Source: a bacterium UBA3734 | Lineage (GTDB): Bacteria; Bacteroidota; Bacteroidia; Bacteroidales; Bacteroidaceae | Direction of reading: 5' to 3' | Assembly: GCA_002372575.1 (NCBI GenBank) | Contig: DFHC01000065.1 | Span: forward strand, 1-13,497 | Length of the DNA stretch: 13,497 nucleotides | Part shown: positions 6,658-13,497 of the stretch, piece by piece | Layout of the letters: every line of letters starts with the position of its first letter | How positions within the stretch are numbered: the stretch's first letter is position 1 | Position numbers and translations under genes: made by a program | The notes under the pieces: model-generated | What the model was told of the DNA's origin: nothing | The model's input: only the letters and a program-made list of their open reading frames with translations | The model's database searches: none

Positions 6658-6691
6658 AGCTCCCCTCCCTTTGGAGGGGTCGGGGGAGGCT
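6658..6691 (+). repeat. GC-rich REP-like palindromic element, copy 2 (porK-porL gap)
   Basis: The element reads GCTCCCCTCCCTTTGGAGGG followed by GTCGGGGGAGGCT and contains a CTCC/GGAG hairpin around TTT. It is inverted relative to copy 1 with about 30 AT-rich bases between them, so the two could fold into one long stem in the mRNA just ahead of the porL start at 6709. It belongs to the same family as the pair at 9069-9103 and 9174-9211. Confidence 0.75.
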
Positions 6692-6708
6692 AAAAATTAT
6701 AATTGAAT

Positions 6709-7494
6709 ATGACACAATACAGTAAATACAACGTGATTTACCGCTTGCAGAAGTGGTTGGACAGCGTTCCCGGACAGACGTTCATGAACTACGCCTATTC
6801 GTGGGGTGCTGCCATTGTGATTCTGGGTGCTCTTTTCAAGCTCACCCACATCCCCGGTGCCAACCTGATGCTCTTCATCGGCATGGGCACTGAGGTGCTC
6901 GTATTCTTCATTTCGGGTTTCGACCGCCCCTTCGACAAGACCGAAGAGGGTCGCGAACTGCCCACGCACGTCAACTTGGACGGCGACGAGGCTGGCGAGA
7001 CTGTCGTGAAAGGCACTGGTGGTGGCACCATCATCATCGGAGGCTCTGGCGCAGGAACTGCCGTTGGAGGAGTCGTCGGCACAGGCGAAGAGGCGTCGCG
7101 TTGGGAAGGTAAACCCGCGGCCGCTGTGGGCGGTGGCGTCATCGGCGGAGGTACTTGGGTTGCCCAGCAGCAAGAAAACACGCCGGAAATGGCCGAGGCG
7201 CAGGGCAACTACGTCGAAGAGCTGAACAGGCTCACGGAAATGCTCCAGAAGGTAAGCGAGCAGAGCCAGCGCCTGACGCGCGACAGCGAGGAAATGGAGA
7301 ATCTCAACCGCACGCTCACGGGCATCTGCAAGGTCTATGAAATGCAGCTCAAGGGTGCCAGTCAGCAAATTGGCACCATCGACGAAATCAATGAACAGAG
7401 CCGCAAGATGGCCCAGCAAATCGCCGAGTTGAACAAGATTTACACTCGAATGATTGATGCGATGACGGTGAATATGAAGAATGTAGAAGGTTGA
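6709..7494 (+). CDS. porL: T9SS inner-membrane motor protein PorL (GldL)
   Basis: 261 residues from the ATG at 6709; a TTG two codons upstream is less likely. Two transmembrane helices, about 27-46 (YSWGAAIVILGALFKL) and 51-70 (ANLMLFIGMGTEVLVFFISG), are the GldL family signature. Glu62 in the second helix is the membrane glutamate implicated in proton coupling in this family. The C-terminal part is cytoplasmic: a glycine-rich stretch at about 102-147 ('GGGTIIIGGSGAG', 'VGGGVIGGG'), then a long charged coiled coil from about 165 to the end. PorL pairs with PorM (GldM) to make the motor that energises transport through the T9SS. It lies between porK and porM with REP-like elements in its leader. 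The glycine-rich stretch is the least family-like part. Confidence 0.95.
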   Translation: MTQYSKYNVIYRLQKWLDSVPGQTFMNYAYSWGAAIVILGALFKLTHIPGANLMLFIGMGTEVLVFFISGFDRPFDKTEEGRELPTHVNLDGDEAGETVVKGTGGGTIIIGGSGAGTAVGGVVGTGEEASRWEGKPAAAVGGGVIGGGTWVAQQQENTPEMAEAQGNYVEELNRLTEMLQKVSEQSQRLTRDSEEMENLNRTLTGICKVYEMQLKGASQQIGTIDEINEQSRKMAQQIAELNKIYTRMIDAMTVNMKNVEG

Positions 7495-7514
7495 ATGAGG
7501 AATGATGAATAGAA

Positions 7515-9068
7515 ATGGCTATTAGGAAAAGACCCATATCGCCCCGCCAGAAGATGATCAACCTCATGTATGTGGTGTTGATGGCGATGCTGGCGCTGAA
7601 CGTCTCGAACGAGGTGCTCGACGGCTTCACTGTTGTGGAGGAAAGCCTCGGACGCACTACCAGCAACTCGGCGAAGGAAAACAACGCAATCTACGACACC
7701 TTTTCGGCGCAGATGAAGCAAAATCCAGAGAAGGTGCGCCAGTGGTTCGAGAAGTCGCAGGCGGTGAAGCTGATGAGCGATTCGCTCTACAACTTCGCCC
7801 AGCAACTGAAAGAAGCCATCGTGCGCGAGGCCGACGGCAAAAATGCCGATTTAAGCAACATCAAGGGCAAGGACGACCTCGAGGCCGCCAGCCACGTTAT
7901 GCTCGCGCCGGGCAGCGGCAAGGGCCGCCATCTCTTTGAGATGATCAATTCCTATCGCGAGCGCATCTTGAAGATGGTCGGCGACCCGAAGCAGCAGGAA
8001 ATCATTGCCTCGAACCTCACCACCGAGGTGCCGAAATCGGCCCGCTCGCTGGGCAAAAACTGGCAGGAATATATGTTCGAAGATATGCCCGTGGCCGCCG
8101 CCGTGACGCTGCTCTCGAAACTGCAGAGCGACGTGCGCTATGCCGAGGGCGAGGTGCTCCACACGCTCGTCTCGAACATCGACGTGAAGGATATCCGCGT
8201 GAACAAGCTCGATGCCTTCGTGATTCCCGAGAAAACCACGCTCTATCCGGGCGAGGTGTTCAGTGCCGACATCGTGATGGCCGCTGTCGATACGACGATG
8301 CAGCCCGAAATCTACATCAACGGCACGAAAATCAATCCGAAGGGGAAATATTCGTTCACGGCGGGCGGCGTCGGCGAACATTCGTTCAGCGGCTATCTGA
8401 TGACGCGCAATGCCGCTGGCGAAACGATGCGCCGCGACTTTATGCAGAAATATTCCGTGATTCCCGCCCCAACGGGTGCCACCGTGGCTGCCGACCTGAT
8501 GAACGTGCTCTACGCCGGATTCCAGAACCCGATGAGCGTCAGCGTTCCGGGTGTGCCGGCCAATGCCGTGTCGGTTAGCATGAGTGGAGGCTCGCTCGTG
8601 GCGAAGGGCGCCGGACACTATGTCGCTACGCCAGCACAGGTGGGAAAAGACGTAGTCTTTACCGTGACGGCCAACGACAAGGGAAAAACGCGTCAGATGG
8701 CTCAAGTGACATTCAAGGTGCGCAAATTGCCCGACCCGACGCCATACGTCGTCGTGGGTAGCGACCGCTTCAAGGGCGGAAATATGCCGAAAGCCTCGCT
8801 CGTATCGATGGACGTGCTTCACGCCGCCATCGACGACGGCCTCTTGGACATCCCCTTCAGGGTGCTGGGCTTCGAAACCGTCTTCTTCGACGATATGGGC
8901 AACTCCATCCCCATCGCATCAGACGGAGCCTCGTTCTCGGGTCGCCAGAAGGAAACCTTCCGCCGACTTTCGCGCAACAAGCGTTTCTACGTGCGCGGCG
9001 TGAAAGCCATCGGACCCGACGGCATCCAGCGCACATTGCCCGGAGCCATGGAATTTATCGTGAAATAA
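7515..9068 (+). CDS. porM: T9SS motor/shaft protein PorM (GldM)
   Basis: 517 residues, the usual GldM/PorM length. The short basic N-terminus (MAIRKRPISPRQK) is cytoplasmic. A single transmembrane helix at about 14-31 (MINLMYVVLMAMLALNVS) with 'NEVLDGF' after it is the family hallmark. The long periplasmic part begins with a helical domain (about 36-220), followed by beta domains from about 220 ('LVSNIDVKDIRVNKLDAFVIPEKTTLYPG'), 'GATVAADLMNVLYAGFQNPMSVSVPG' near 315, and a C-terminal domain from about 410 ('LPDPTPYVVVG') that reaches the PorK-PorN ring. It turns proton flow through PorL-PorM into motion or conformational change that drives secretion. It starts 20 bases after porL. Confidence 0.96.
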   Translation: MAIRKRPISPRQKMINLMYVVLMAMLALNVSNEVLDGFTVVEESLGRTTSNSAKENNAIYDTFSAQMKQNPEKVRQWFEKSQAVKLMSDSLYNFAQQLKEAIVREADGKNADLSNIKGKDDLEAASHVMLAPGSGKGRHLFEMINSYRERILKMVGDPKQQEIIASNLTTEVPKSARSLGKNWQEYMFEDMPVAAAVTLLSKLQSDVRYAEGEVLHTLVSNIDVKDIRVNKLDAFVIPEKTTLYPGEVFSADIVMAAVDTTMQPEIYINGTKINPKGKYSFTAGGVGEHSFSGYLMTRNAAGETMRRDFMQKYSVIPAPTGATVAADLMNVLYAGFQNPMSVSVPGVPANAVSVSMSGGSLVAKGAGHYVATPAQVGKDVVFTVTANDKGKTRQMAQVTFKVRKLPDPTPYVVVGSDRFKGGNMPKASLVSMDVLHAAIDDGLLDIPFRVLGFETVFFDDMGNSIPIASDGASFSGRQKETFRRLSRNKRFYVRGVKAIGPDGIQRTLPGAMEFIVK

Positions 9069-9103
9069 CAACCCCCAGCCCCTCCCGAGGGGAGGGGAGT
9101 TGG
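9069..9103 (-). repeat. GC-rich REP-like palindromic element, copy 3 (porM-porN gap)
   Basis: The element begins at the base after the porM stop. Its reverse complement contains the core tcccctcccctcgggagggg (plus-strand 9079-9098), identical over 20 bases to the copy inside porN at 9176-9195, and the flanking CAACCC/GGGTTG also matches. The inner CTCCCGAGGGGAG part can fold on itself. It forms a head-to-head inverted pair with copy 4. Confidence 0.8.
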
Positions 9104-9137
9104 AAATGAAAAGAAATTGACTTAAAATAGCATAAAG

Positions 9138-10238
9138 ATGAAGAAGAAATTGTTATTAGGAAGAGATAATTATCTTCCCCTCCCCTCGGGAGGGGTTAGG
9201 GGTGGGTTGTTGCTACTCTTTGCCTTATTTTCCTTGATTGTAAGCGCTCAGCCGCAGCAGCGTCGCACGCAGCAACAGCAGGCGACGGCTCCGAAGTCGA
9301 ATGCCAACACGATGACCACGCGGGCGCAGATTTCCTTTCCCACGCAGGCCGCAATGTCGGAAGACGTGGTGTGGCGCCGCGACATCTATCGCGAAGTGGA
9401 TCTCCATGAAGACGCCAACGCCGGACTCTACTATCCGAAAGAGCCCGTAGGTACGCAGATGAACCTCTTCACGTATATGTTCAAGCTGATGATGCGCGGC
9501 GCGAGAAACGGCGGTATTCCAGCCTATGAATATCGGCTCGACGGCAACGAGGTGTTTACGGATTCGGCGCGCATCAAGCCGCTGCAGTTCCTCAAGGACC
9601 ACGGCATCTTCTACGAGCGCACCGACAGGGGCATCCGCCTCGACGACAGCGACATCCCCTCGAAAGAGGTGACGGCTTACTACATCAAGGAAAGTGCCTA
9701 CTACAACCAAGCCACTTCGACCTTCCATACGAAGGTTATCGCGCTCTGTCCCATTTGGGTGGAAGAGTGGGGCGGTGTGGCCGAGAAAAAGCCGCTTTTC
9801 TGGGTGAAATACGACGATTTGGCCCCGTTTCTGGCCAAGCAGACCATCATGACGAGCAATCTGAACAATGCCGCCACGATGAGCGTCGATGACTATTTCA
9901 CGCTCAACCAGTACAAGGGGCAAATTTACAAAACGAACAACATGCTCGGTGAGTCGCTGGCGAAGATTTGCGGCAACGATTCCACGAAACTCTCGGCAGA
10001 GCAGAAGCGCATCGAGGCCGAGTTGAAGGAATTTGAGACCCACATTTGGGGCAAGCCCGAAGTGCTTGACTCGCTCGACAGCCTTGGCATGGCTGATGAT
10101 GCCGTGAAAACGAAGAAAGTGCGCACGAAAGAGGCGAAGGCTCCTCGCACGAAGACGGCTCGCAGCCGCAGCACAAAGGAAAAATCCTCGAAATCATCGT
10201 CGTCGGCACGAATCTCCGTGCGCCGCGAGCGTCGCTAA
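9138..10238 (+). CDS. porN: T9SS ring protein PorN (GldN)
   Basis: 366 residues with an unusually long signal peptide: basic MKKKLLLGRDNY, then LPLPSGGVRGG encoded by a palindromic repeat, then a hydrophobic core LLLLFALFSLIVSA with probable cleavage before Gln38. A glutamine-rich linker (38-52) follows. The GldN core is at about 74-305, with 'DVVWRRDIYREVDL', 'NAGLYYPKEP', 'NLFTYMFKLM', 'FYERTDRGIRLDDSDIPSKEV' and 'FWVKYDDLAPFL'. The C-terminal 45 residues are rich in Lys, Arg and Ser, a low-complexity tail. PorN is periplasmic and forms the ring with lipoprotein PorK at the outer membrane. ATG 9138 is preferred over TTG codons at 9207 and 9210, because those would leave a signal peptide without basic residues. 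Last of the canonical porP-K-L-M-N set. Confidence 0.94.
   Translation: MKKKLLLGRDNYLPLPSGGVRGGLLLLFALFSLIVSAQPQQRRTQQQQATAPKSNANTMTTRAQISFPTQAAMSEDVVWRRDIYREVDLHEDANAGLYYPKEPVGTQMNLFTYMFKLMMRGARNGGIPAYEYRLDGNEVFTDSARIKPLQFLKDHGIFYERTDRGIRLDDSDIPSKEVTAYYIKESAYYNQATSTFHTKVIALCPIWVEEWGGVAEKKPLFWVKYDDLAPFLAKQTIMTSNLNNAATMSVDDYFTLNQYKGQIYKTNNMLGESLAKICGNDSTKLSAEQKRIEAELKEFETHIWGKPEVLDSLDSLGMADDAVKTKKVRTKEAKAPRTKTARSRSTKEKSSKSSSSARISVRRERR
9174..9211 (+). repeat. GC-rich REP-like palindromic element, copy 4, inside the porN coding sequence
   Basis: Core at 9176-9195 is identical to the reverse complement of copy 3 over 20 bases and is followed by TTAGGGGTGGGTTG. It lies in frame in porN, 36 bases after the start codon, and encodes residues 13-24 (LPLPSGGVRGGL) of the signal peptide. 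Copies 3 and 4 could pair in the mRNA and enclose the porN start codon (9138) in a loop of about 77 bases. Confidence 0.8.
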
Positions 10239-10278
10239 TGGTTATTGATAATTGTCTAACGGTTAATGGCTTAATGTT

Positions 10279-10923
10279 ATGAAAAAGTTGAGATTATTTT
10301 TCATGGGCGTGTTGCTGACGGGCGCACTTTCCGCCTCCGCACAGCTGCAATTCGGCTTGAAGGGCGGGCTCGACCTCACCAAAATGTCAGCCAGTGGCAG
10401 CAGCGGCTTGTTCAAGAACCGCACGGGCTGGTTCGTCGGCCCCACGCTGAAATATACCTCATTCATGGGGCTTGGTTTCGACGTTTCTGCGCTCTACAAC
10501 CAACGCGAATCGCAGTTGGACGTCTATTTCCTCACTGATGATACAGATATGAAGCAGCCCGAGCCCATGAAAACCAAGCAAATCATCGTGCCGCTGAACG
10601 TGCGCTACGACATCGGACTGGGCGGTATGGCCACGATTTTCGGCTTTGCGGGTCCGCAGGTGGCCTTCCGCATCGGCGACGAGGTGCAGAGCCTCGCGGA
10701 TTTGAAAAACGACGCGATGGACTGGCGACTGAAAAGTTCCAATTTCAGTGTGAACGTCGGCCTCGGAGTTATGCTCAGTAAATTGCAGCTTTCGGCCAAT
10801 TACAACATTGGTCTCGGCAATACTGGCGAGGTGACCCTCCGCGATGCCACCGACGCTGCCTACAATGCCGTTTTCAAAGGCAAATACAATTCGTGGCAAA
10901 TCGCCTTGGCCTATTACTTCTGA
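10279..10923 (+). CDS. PorT-like outer-membrane beta-barrel protein
   Basis: A 214-residue protein, 40 bases after porN on the same strand and so possibly co-transcribed. The signal peptide MKKLRLFFMGVLLTGALSASA is probably cleaved before QLQF. The mature part starts 'FGLKGGLDLTKM', the opening of PorT-family/OMP_b-brl_2 barrels (PF13568), and continues with alternating strands ('WFVGPTLKYTSFMGLGFDVSALY', 'KQIIVPLNVRYDIG', 'LQLSANYNIGLG'). It ends 'IALAYYF' with a terminal aromatic residue, as expected for a BAM substrate. PorT itself is needed for T9SS maturation in P. gingivalis, but this family name covers many small barrels, so position next to porN is the main reason to suspect a T9SS link. 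Its 3' end overlaps the convergent phosphatase gene by 10 bases. Confidence 0.78.
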   Translation: MKKLRLFFMGVLLTGALSASAQLQFGLKGGLDLTKMSASGSSGLFKNRTGWFVGPTLKYTSFMGLGFDVSALYNQRESQLDVYFLTDDTDMKQPEPMKTKQIIVPLNVRYDIGLGGMATIFGFAGPQVAFRIGDEVQSLADLKNDAMDWRLKSSNFSVNVGLGVMLSKLQLSANYNIGLGNTGEVTLRDATDAAYNAVFKGKYNSWQIALAYYF

Positions 10924-12965
10924 AATTCATCATTATTGCCAGTATAGCGGATGGCCAACATCGTCAGGTCATCGCTCTGCTCGGCTCCATCCACAAAGCG
11001 GGTTACGTCCTCGGTCATTCGTCCGACGATAGCCTCCGATTGTGTGATGCCTTCCGCTTTCGTCTGTTCGGCCGTCTGAACCACGCGTTCCATACCGAAC
11101 TGCTCGTGGTCTTTGTTCTCGGCCTCGTTGAGTCCGTCGGTATATAGGAAGATGGTGGTACCGGGCTGCATGGTCAGCTCCTGTTGAGTGAACTGCCAAT
11201 CCTCCATCACGCCGATGGGTAGGTTGGGGTCGCAGGGTAAGCTGGTGCAGCCTTCCGCGCCGATGAGCAGGGGCGCGTCGTGGCCGGCATTGCAGTAGTG
11301 CAACTGGCCGGTGGCGAGGTCGAGCACGCCGACGAAGATGGTGACGAACATATTGGAGTCGTTGCCCTGCGTCATCGCATCGTTCAGAGCCTTTACTATC
11401 GGCTCTGGCTCCGAGACATGGGCCGATACGTTGCGGAACAGCGAGCGGGCCACTGCCATGACGAGCGAGGCCGGCACTCCTTTTCCCGACACGTCGCCGA
11501 TGCAGAAAAACAGCTTCTCGTCGTGGATGTAGAAGTCGAAGAGGTCACCTCCCACGGCCTTGGCTGGTGTCAGCGAGCCGAAGATGTCGATGTCGCTGCG
11601 GTTGGGGTAGGCTGGGAATGTCTTGGGGAGCATGGACATCTGAATCTTGTGGGCGATGTTCAGCTCGTTTTCGATGGCAGCCTTCGAGGCTGTGGTGTCT
11701 TTCAGTTCGGCGATATAAGTGGTCAGCGACTGCTGCATATCCTCGAAGGAATCGCGCAGCAGCTTGATTTCATCGTTGTGCTTGAGGCGTGGTAGCGGCG
11801 TGTCAAAATTGCCCTTGGCCACCTCGTTGGCCGACGTAGCCAGCTGCTTCAGCGGCTTGACGGCTCGGCGGATGGAGAAACGGCTCACCAACCATACCAC
11901 CAACAGGGCCAGAAGAATGAAGAACACCAGCAGTCCACCCACGATATAAGCTATCAAATCGACACCCATCTCGGGTACGACGAGGGCCAGCGACCAGTCG
12001 GTATAGCGGATGGGCGTATAGAATACGTAGCTGTCGCGTCCGTCGAATTTTTCGCAGCGCTCCACGTCGTCCTCGTTTTTCAGGCAGTCGTCGCCAGCCT
12101 TCATCTTACGGCCTATTTCGGCAGCCTTCGGATCGGTGGTGCCCTCGACGATGCTGCTATAGTTGTCGTGGACTATTCGCTTGCTGTCGGGGTGTATGAT
12201 GAAGGTTCCCTTGCCGGAGATGAGGAAGCAATAGGGCTTCATTTCCCTGATTTCCTCTCCCTCAGAATTGTCGGTCTGGCGGCGTTTTTCCGACTCTTTC
12301 TTGTCGTGTCCTGTCCATTCTCTGGAATAGATGACCCATTCGATGGTTTCCATTCGCTTCCGCAGCCATTCGAGCGATACGCTTGATTTCACAACGGCCA
12401 CCGCGCGCCCCTGCTTGTCGAAGAGGGGATACAGATAGGCCACAAGGGGATTTAGCGTGTCGCCTTCCTCGAAATACGGCTCAGACCATACGCCCTCTTT
12501 CTTCGTCAGGGTCTGCTGAAACCACTCCTCGTGCAGGTAGTCCTGACGGGAGTTGCCGACATCGCTGACGTGGATGGTGCTGTCGCGGCGCACGGCATAG
12601 GGCATATAGCGACGGCCCTTCTGTGGATAGTAGTTTTCGACGAAGCTGACACCAATGCTGTGGATGCGGGGGTTCTGGGCGATGGTTCGCTCCACGAGCT
12701 TCAGCATACGGTCGGGTCGGTCGAGGCTCTCCTCCATTTCGGGCACTTGGTTGGTTGTGCCGACATGGACGTCGGAGAGCAGCCGCCTGACGTGCTCCGA
12801 TGCTGTTTCGAGCATACTCAGGTGGCGCATGGCCTCGTCTAAACTAATGACTGCGCCGCCCGTGACAAAGATGAGAAAGGCTACCGTGCTCATGACGATG
12901 AGCAACGTGAGCACCAGTCGGCGGGTCAGTCGGCGGGCGAAAGACTGCAATTTGTTCTTCTTCAT
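10914..12965 (-). CDS. Membrane sensor serine phosphatase (Cache-HAMP-SpoIIE/RsbU PP2C)
   Basis: 683 residues. TM1 at about 17-39 and TM2 at about 334-357 bound an extracytoplasmic sensor of double-Cache type, with 'SIGVSFVENYY', 'VWSEPYFEEGDTLNPLVAYLYPLFD' and 'YVFYTPIRYTDWSLALVVPE'. A HAMP domain (about 358-410) and a helical linker ('ELNIAHKIQMSMLPKTFP', about 430) lead to a SpoIIE/RsbU-type PP2C phosphatase. Metal-binding aspartates are visible: D474 and D477 in GGDLFD, D491 in IGDVSGKG, D610 in LYTDGLNEA and D665/D666 in QSDDLTM. It should dephosphorylate serine/threonine on an anti-anti-sigma-like protein in response to an external signal; no partner is in the window. A charged stretch (KKESEKRRQTDNSEGEE) interrupts the sensor. 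It begins one base after the infB stop, so it is likely co-transcribed and coupled. Confidence 0.92.
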   Translation of the reverse strand: MKKNKLQSFARRLTRRLVLTLLIVMSTVAFLIFVTGGAVISLDEAMRHLSMLETASEHVRRLLSDVHVGTTNQVPEMEESLDRPDRMLKLVERTIAQNPRIHSIGVSFVENYYPQKGRRYMPYAVRRDSTIHVSDVGNSRQDYLHEEWFQQTLTKKEGVWSEPYFEEGDTLNPLVAYLYPLFDKQGRAVAVVKSSVSLEWLRKRMETIEWVIYSREWTGHDKKESEKRRQTDNSEGEEIREMKPYCFLISGKGTFIIHPDSKRIVHDNYSSIVEGTTDPKAAEIGRKMKAGDDCLKNEDDVERCEKFDGRDSYVFYTPIRYTDWSLALVVPEMGVDLIAYIVGGLLVFFILLALLVVWLVSRFSIRRAVKPLKQLATSANEVAKGNFDTPLPRLKHNDEIKLLRDSFEDMQQSLTTYIAELKDTTASKAAIENELNIAHKIQMSMLPKTFPAYPNRSDIDIFGSLTPAKAVGGDLFDFYIHDEKLFFCIGDVSGKGVPASLVMAVARSLFRNVSAHVSEPEPIVKALNDAMTQGNDSNMFVTIFVGVLDLATGQLHYCNAGHDAPLLIGAEGCTSLPCDPNLPIGVMEDWQFTQQELTMQPGTTIFLYTDGLNEAENKDHEQFGMERVVQTAEQTKAEGITQSEAIVGRMTEDVTRFVDGAEQSDDLTMLAIRYTGNNDEFQK

Positions 12966-12966
12966 T

Positions 12967-13497
12967 CTATAGTTTCTGCTCCACCTCGATTTCGGTGAAG
13001 GTTTCGATGATGTCGCCCTCTTGGATGTCGTTGAAATTGACGAGCGAAATACCGCATTCCAAGCCTGTGGCCACCTCTTTCGCGTCGTCCTTATAACGCT
13101 TCAGGGCGCCGATGGGCGCGGTGTGGATGACGATGCCGTCGCGCACCACGCGAGCCTTGTCCTTGTTGTGGACCTTGCCCTCGGTGACGAGTCCGCCGGC
13201 CACCGTGCCCACTTTCGAAATCTTGAACACCTGCTTCACCTCGATTTCGCCCGAGACGACCTCCTTCTTCACCTTGTCGAGCATGCCCTGCATGGTGCTC
13301 TTCACCTCGTCGATGGCATCGTAGATGATCGAGTAGGTATTGATTTCCACGCCTTCGCGCTCTGCCAGCTTGCGGGCATCGGCAGAAGGACGCACCTGGA
13401 AGCCCACGATGATGGCATCGGAAGCCGAGGCCAGCATGACGTCGTTCTCTGAAATCTGGCCCACAGCCTTCGAGATGACGTTGACCTGCACCTTCTC
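12967..13497 (-). CDS. infB: Translation initiation factor IF-2, C-terminal part
   Basis: The frame enters from the right edge (13497, codon-aligned, starting EKVQVNV) and ends at TAG 12969-12967, giving the last 176 residues of IF-2. '[38 protein letters not shown]' and '[19 protein letters not shown]' are the conserved third domain. '[20 protein letters not shown]' and '[21 protein letters not shown]' are the C-terminal barrel that binds formyl-Met-tRNA. The GTPase part lies outside. The gene is truncated only by the window; a GTG at 13491 is internal, not a start. Its stop is followed after one base by the ATG of the SpoIIE phosphatase. Confidence 0.97.
   Translation of the reverse strand, partial: EKVQVNVISKAVGQISENDVMLASASDAIIVGFQVRPSADARKLAEREGVEINTYSIIYDAIDEVKSTMQGMLDKVKKEVVSGEIEVKQVFKISKVGTVAGGLVTEGKVHNKDKARVVRDGIVIHTAPIGALKRYKDDAKEVATGLECGISLVNFNDIQEGDIIETFTEIEVEQKL

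Noticed and set aside
5693..6715. 340-codon open frame on the minus strand across porK
   Set aside because: It is a shadow of porK; its first residues are translated from the palindromic repeats of the porK-porL gap and the rest is His/Val/Arg-rich.
7495..7512. Five-codon frame (ATG AGG AAT GAT GAA TAG) between porL and porM
   Set aside because: It could link translation of porL and porM, but so short a frame easily arises by chance and nothing else supports it.
7851..8822. 323-codon open frame on the minus strand across porM
   Set aside because: Antisense to the well-supported porM frame, histidine-rich, no start context and no recognisable domain.
1..13497. CRISPR array, tRNA, rRNA or insertion sequence
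   Set aside because: I saw no regular repeat-spacer pattern, no tRNA-like cloverleaf and no transposase frame; only short palindromic and tandem repeats are present.

Overview
The window looks like a chromosomal segment from a member of the Bacteroidales, most likely Prevotella or a close relative. This rests on three things: a complete type IX secretion system (T9SS) core gene run, found only in Bacteroidetes; a Bacteroidetes-type promoter (TTTG, 20 bases, TACCTTTG) before the first full gene; and PCMD-domain and porin-family proteins typical of this group. No genome comparison was possible, so the genus is an inference.

Layout. Bases 1-56 hold the start of a leftward XRE-type helix-turn-helix regulator that runs out of the window. 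It is followed by an AT-rich intergenic region (57-572) with TATACC/GGTATA operator-like repeats, a strong hairpin at 380-420, a TTGCAAA palindrome and a rightward promoter. Bases 573-3982 carry three tightly packed genes: a PCMD lipoprotein, an outer-membrane beta-barrel overlapping it by ATGA, and a secreted calycin-like/PCMD/cadherin-like protein with a probable T9SS C-terminal sorting signal. Bases 4065-10238 are the T9SS core porP-porK-porL-porM-porN in canonical order, followed at 10279 by a PorT-like beta-barrel. On the opposite strand, converging on it with overlapping 3' ends, is infB (partial, entering from the right edge) followed after a single base by a membrane Cache-HAMP-SpoIIE phosphatase.

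How the parts fit. PorL and PorM form the inner-membrane proton-driven motor. PorK and PorN form the periplasmic ring attached to the outer membrane, and PorP belongs to an outer-membrane/cell-surface accessory family. The upstream three-gene group supplies a likely T9SS substrate plus an outer-membrane pair, so exported and exporting components are adjacent. Transport of that protein by this system is inferred from the tail and position.

The most unusual features are GC-rich palindromic elements of one family. They occur as two head-to-head inverted pairs inside the T9SS operon (porK-porL gap, and around the porN start). One copy lies inside the porN reading frame and encodes part of its signal peptide. 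A separate array of 8-base repeats sits directly before porK.
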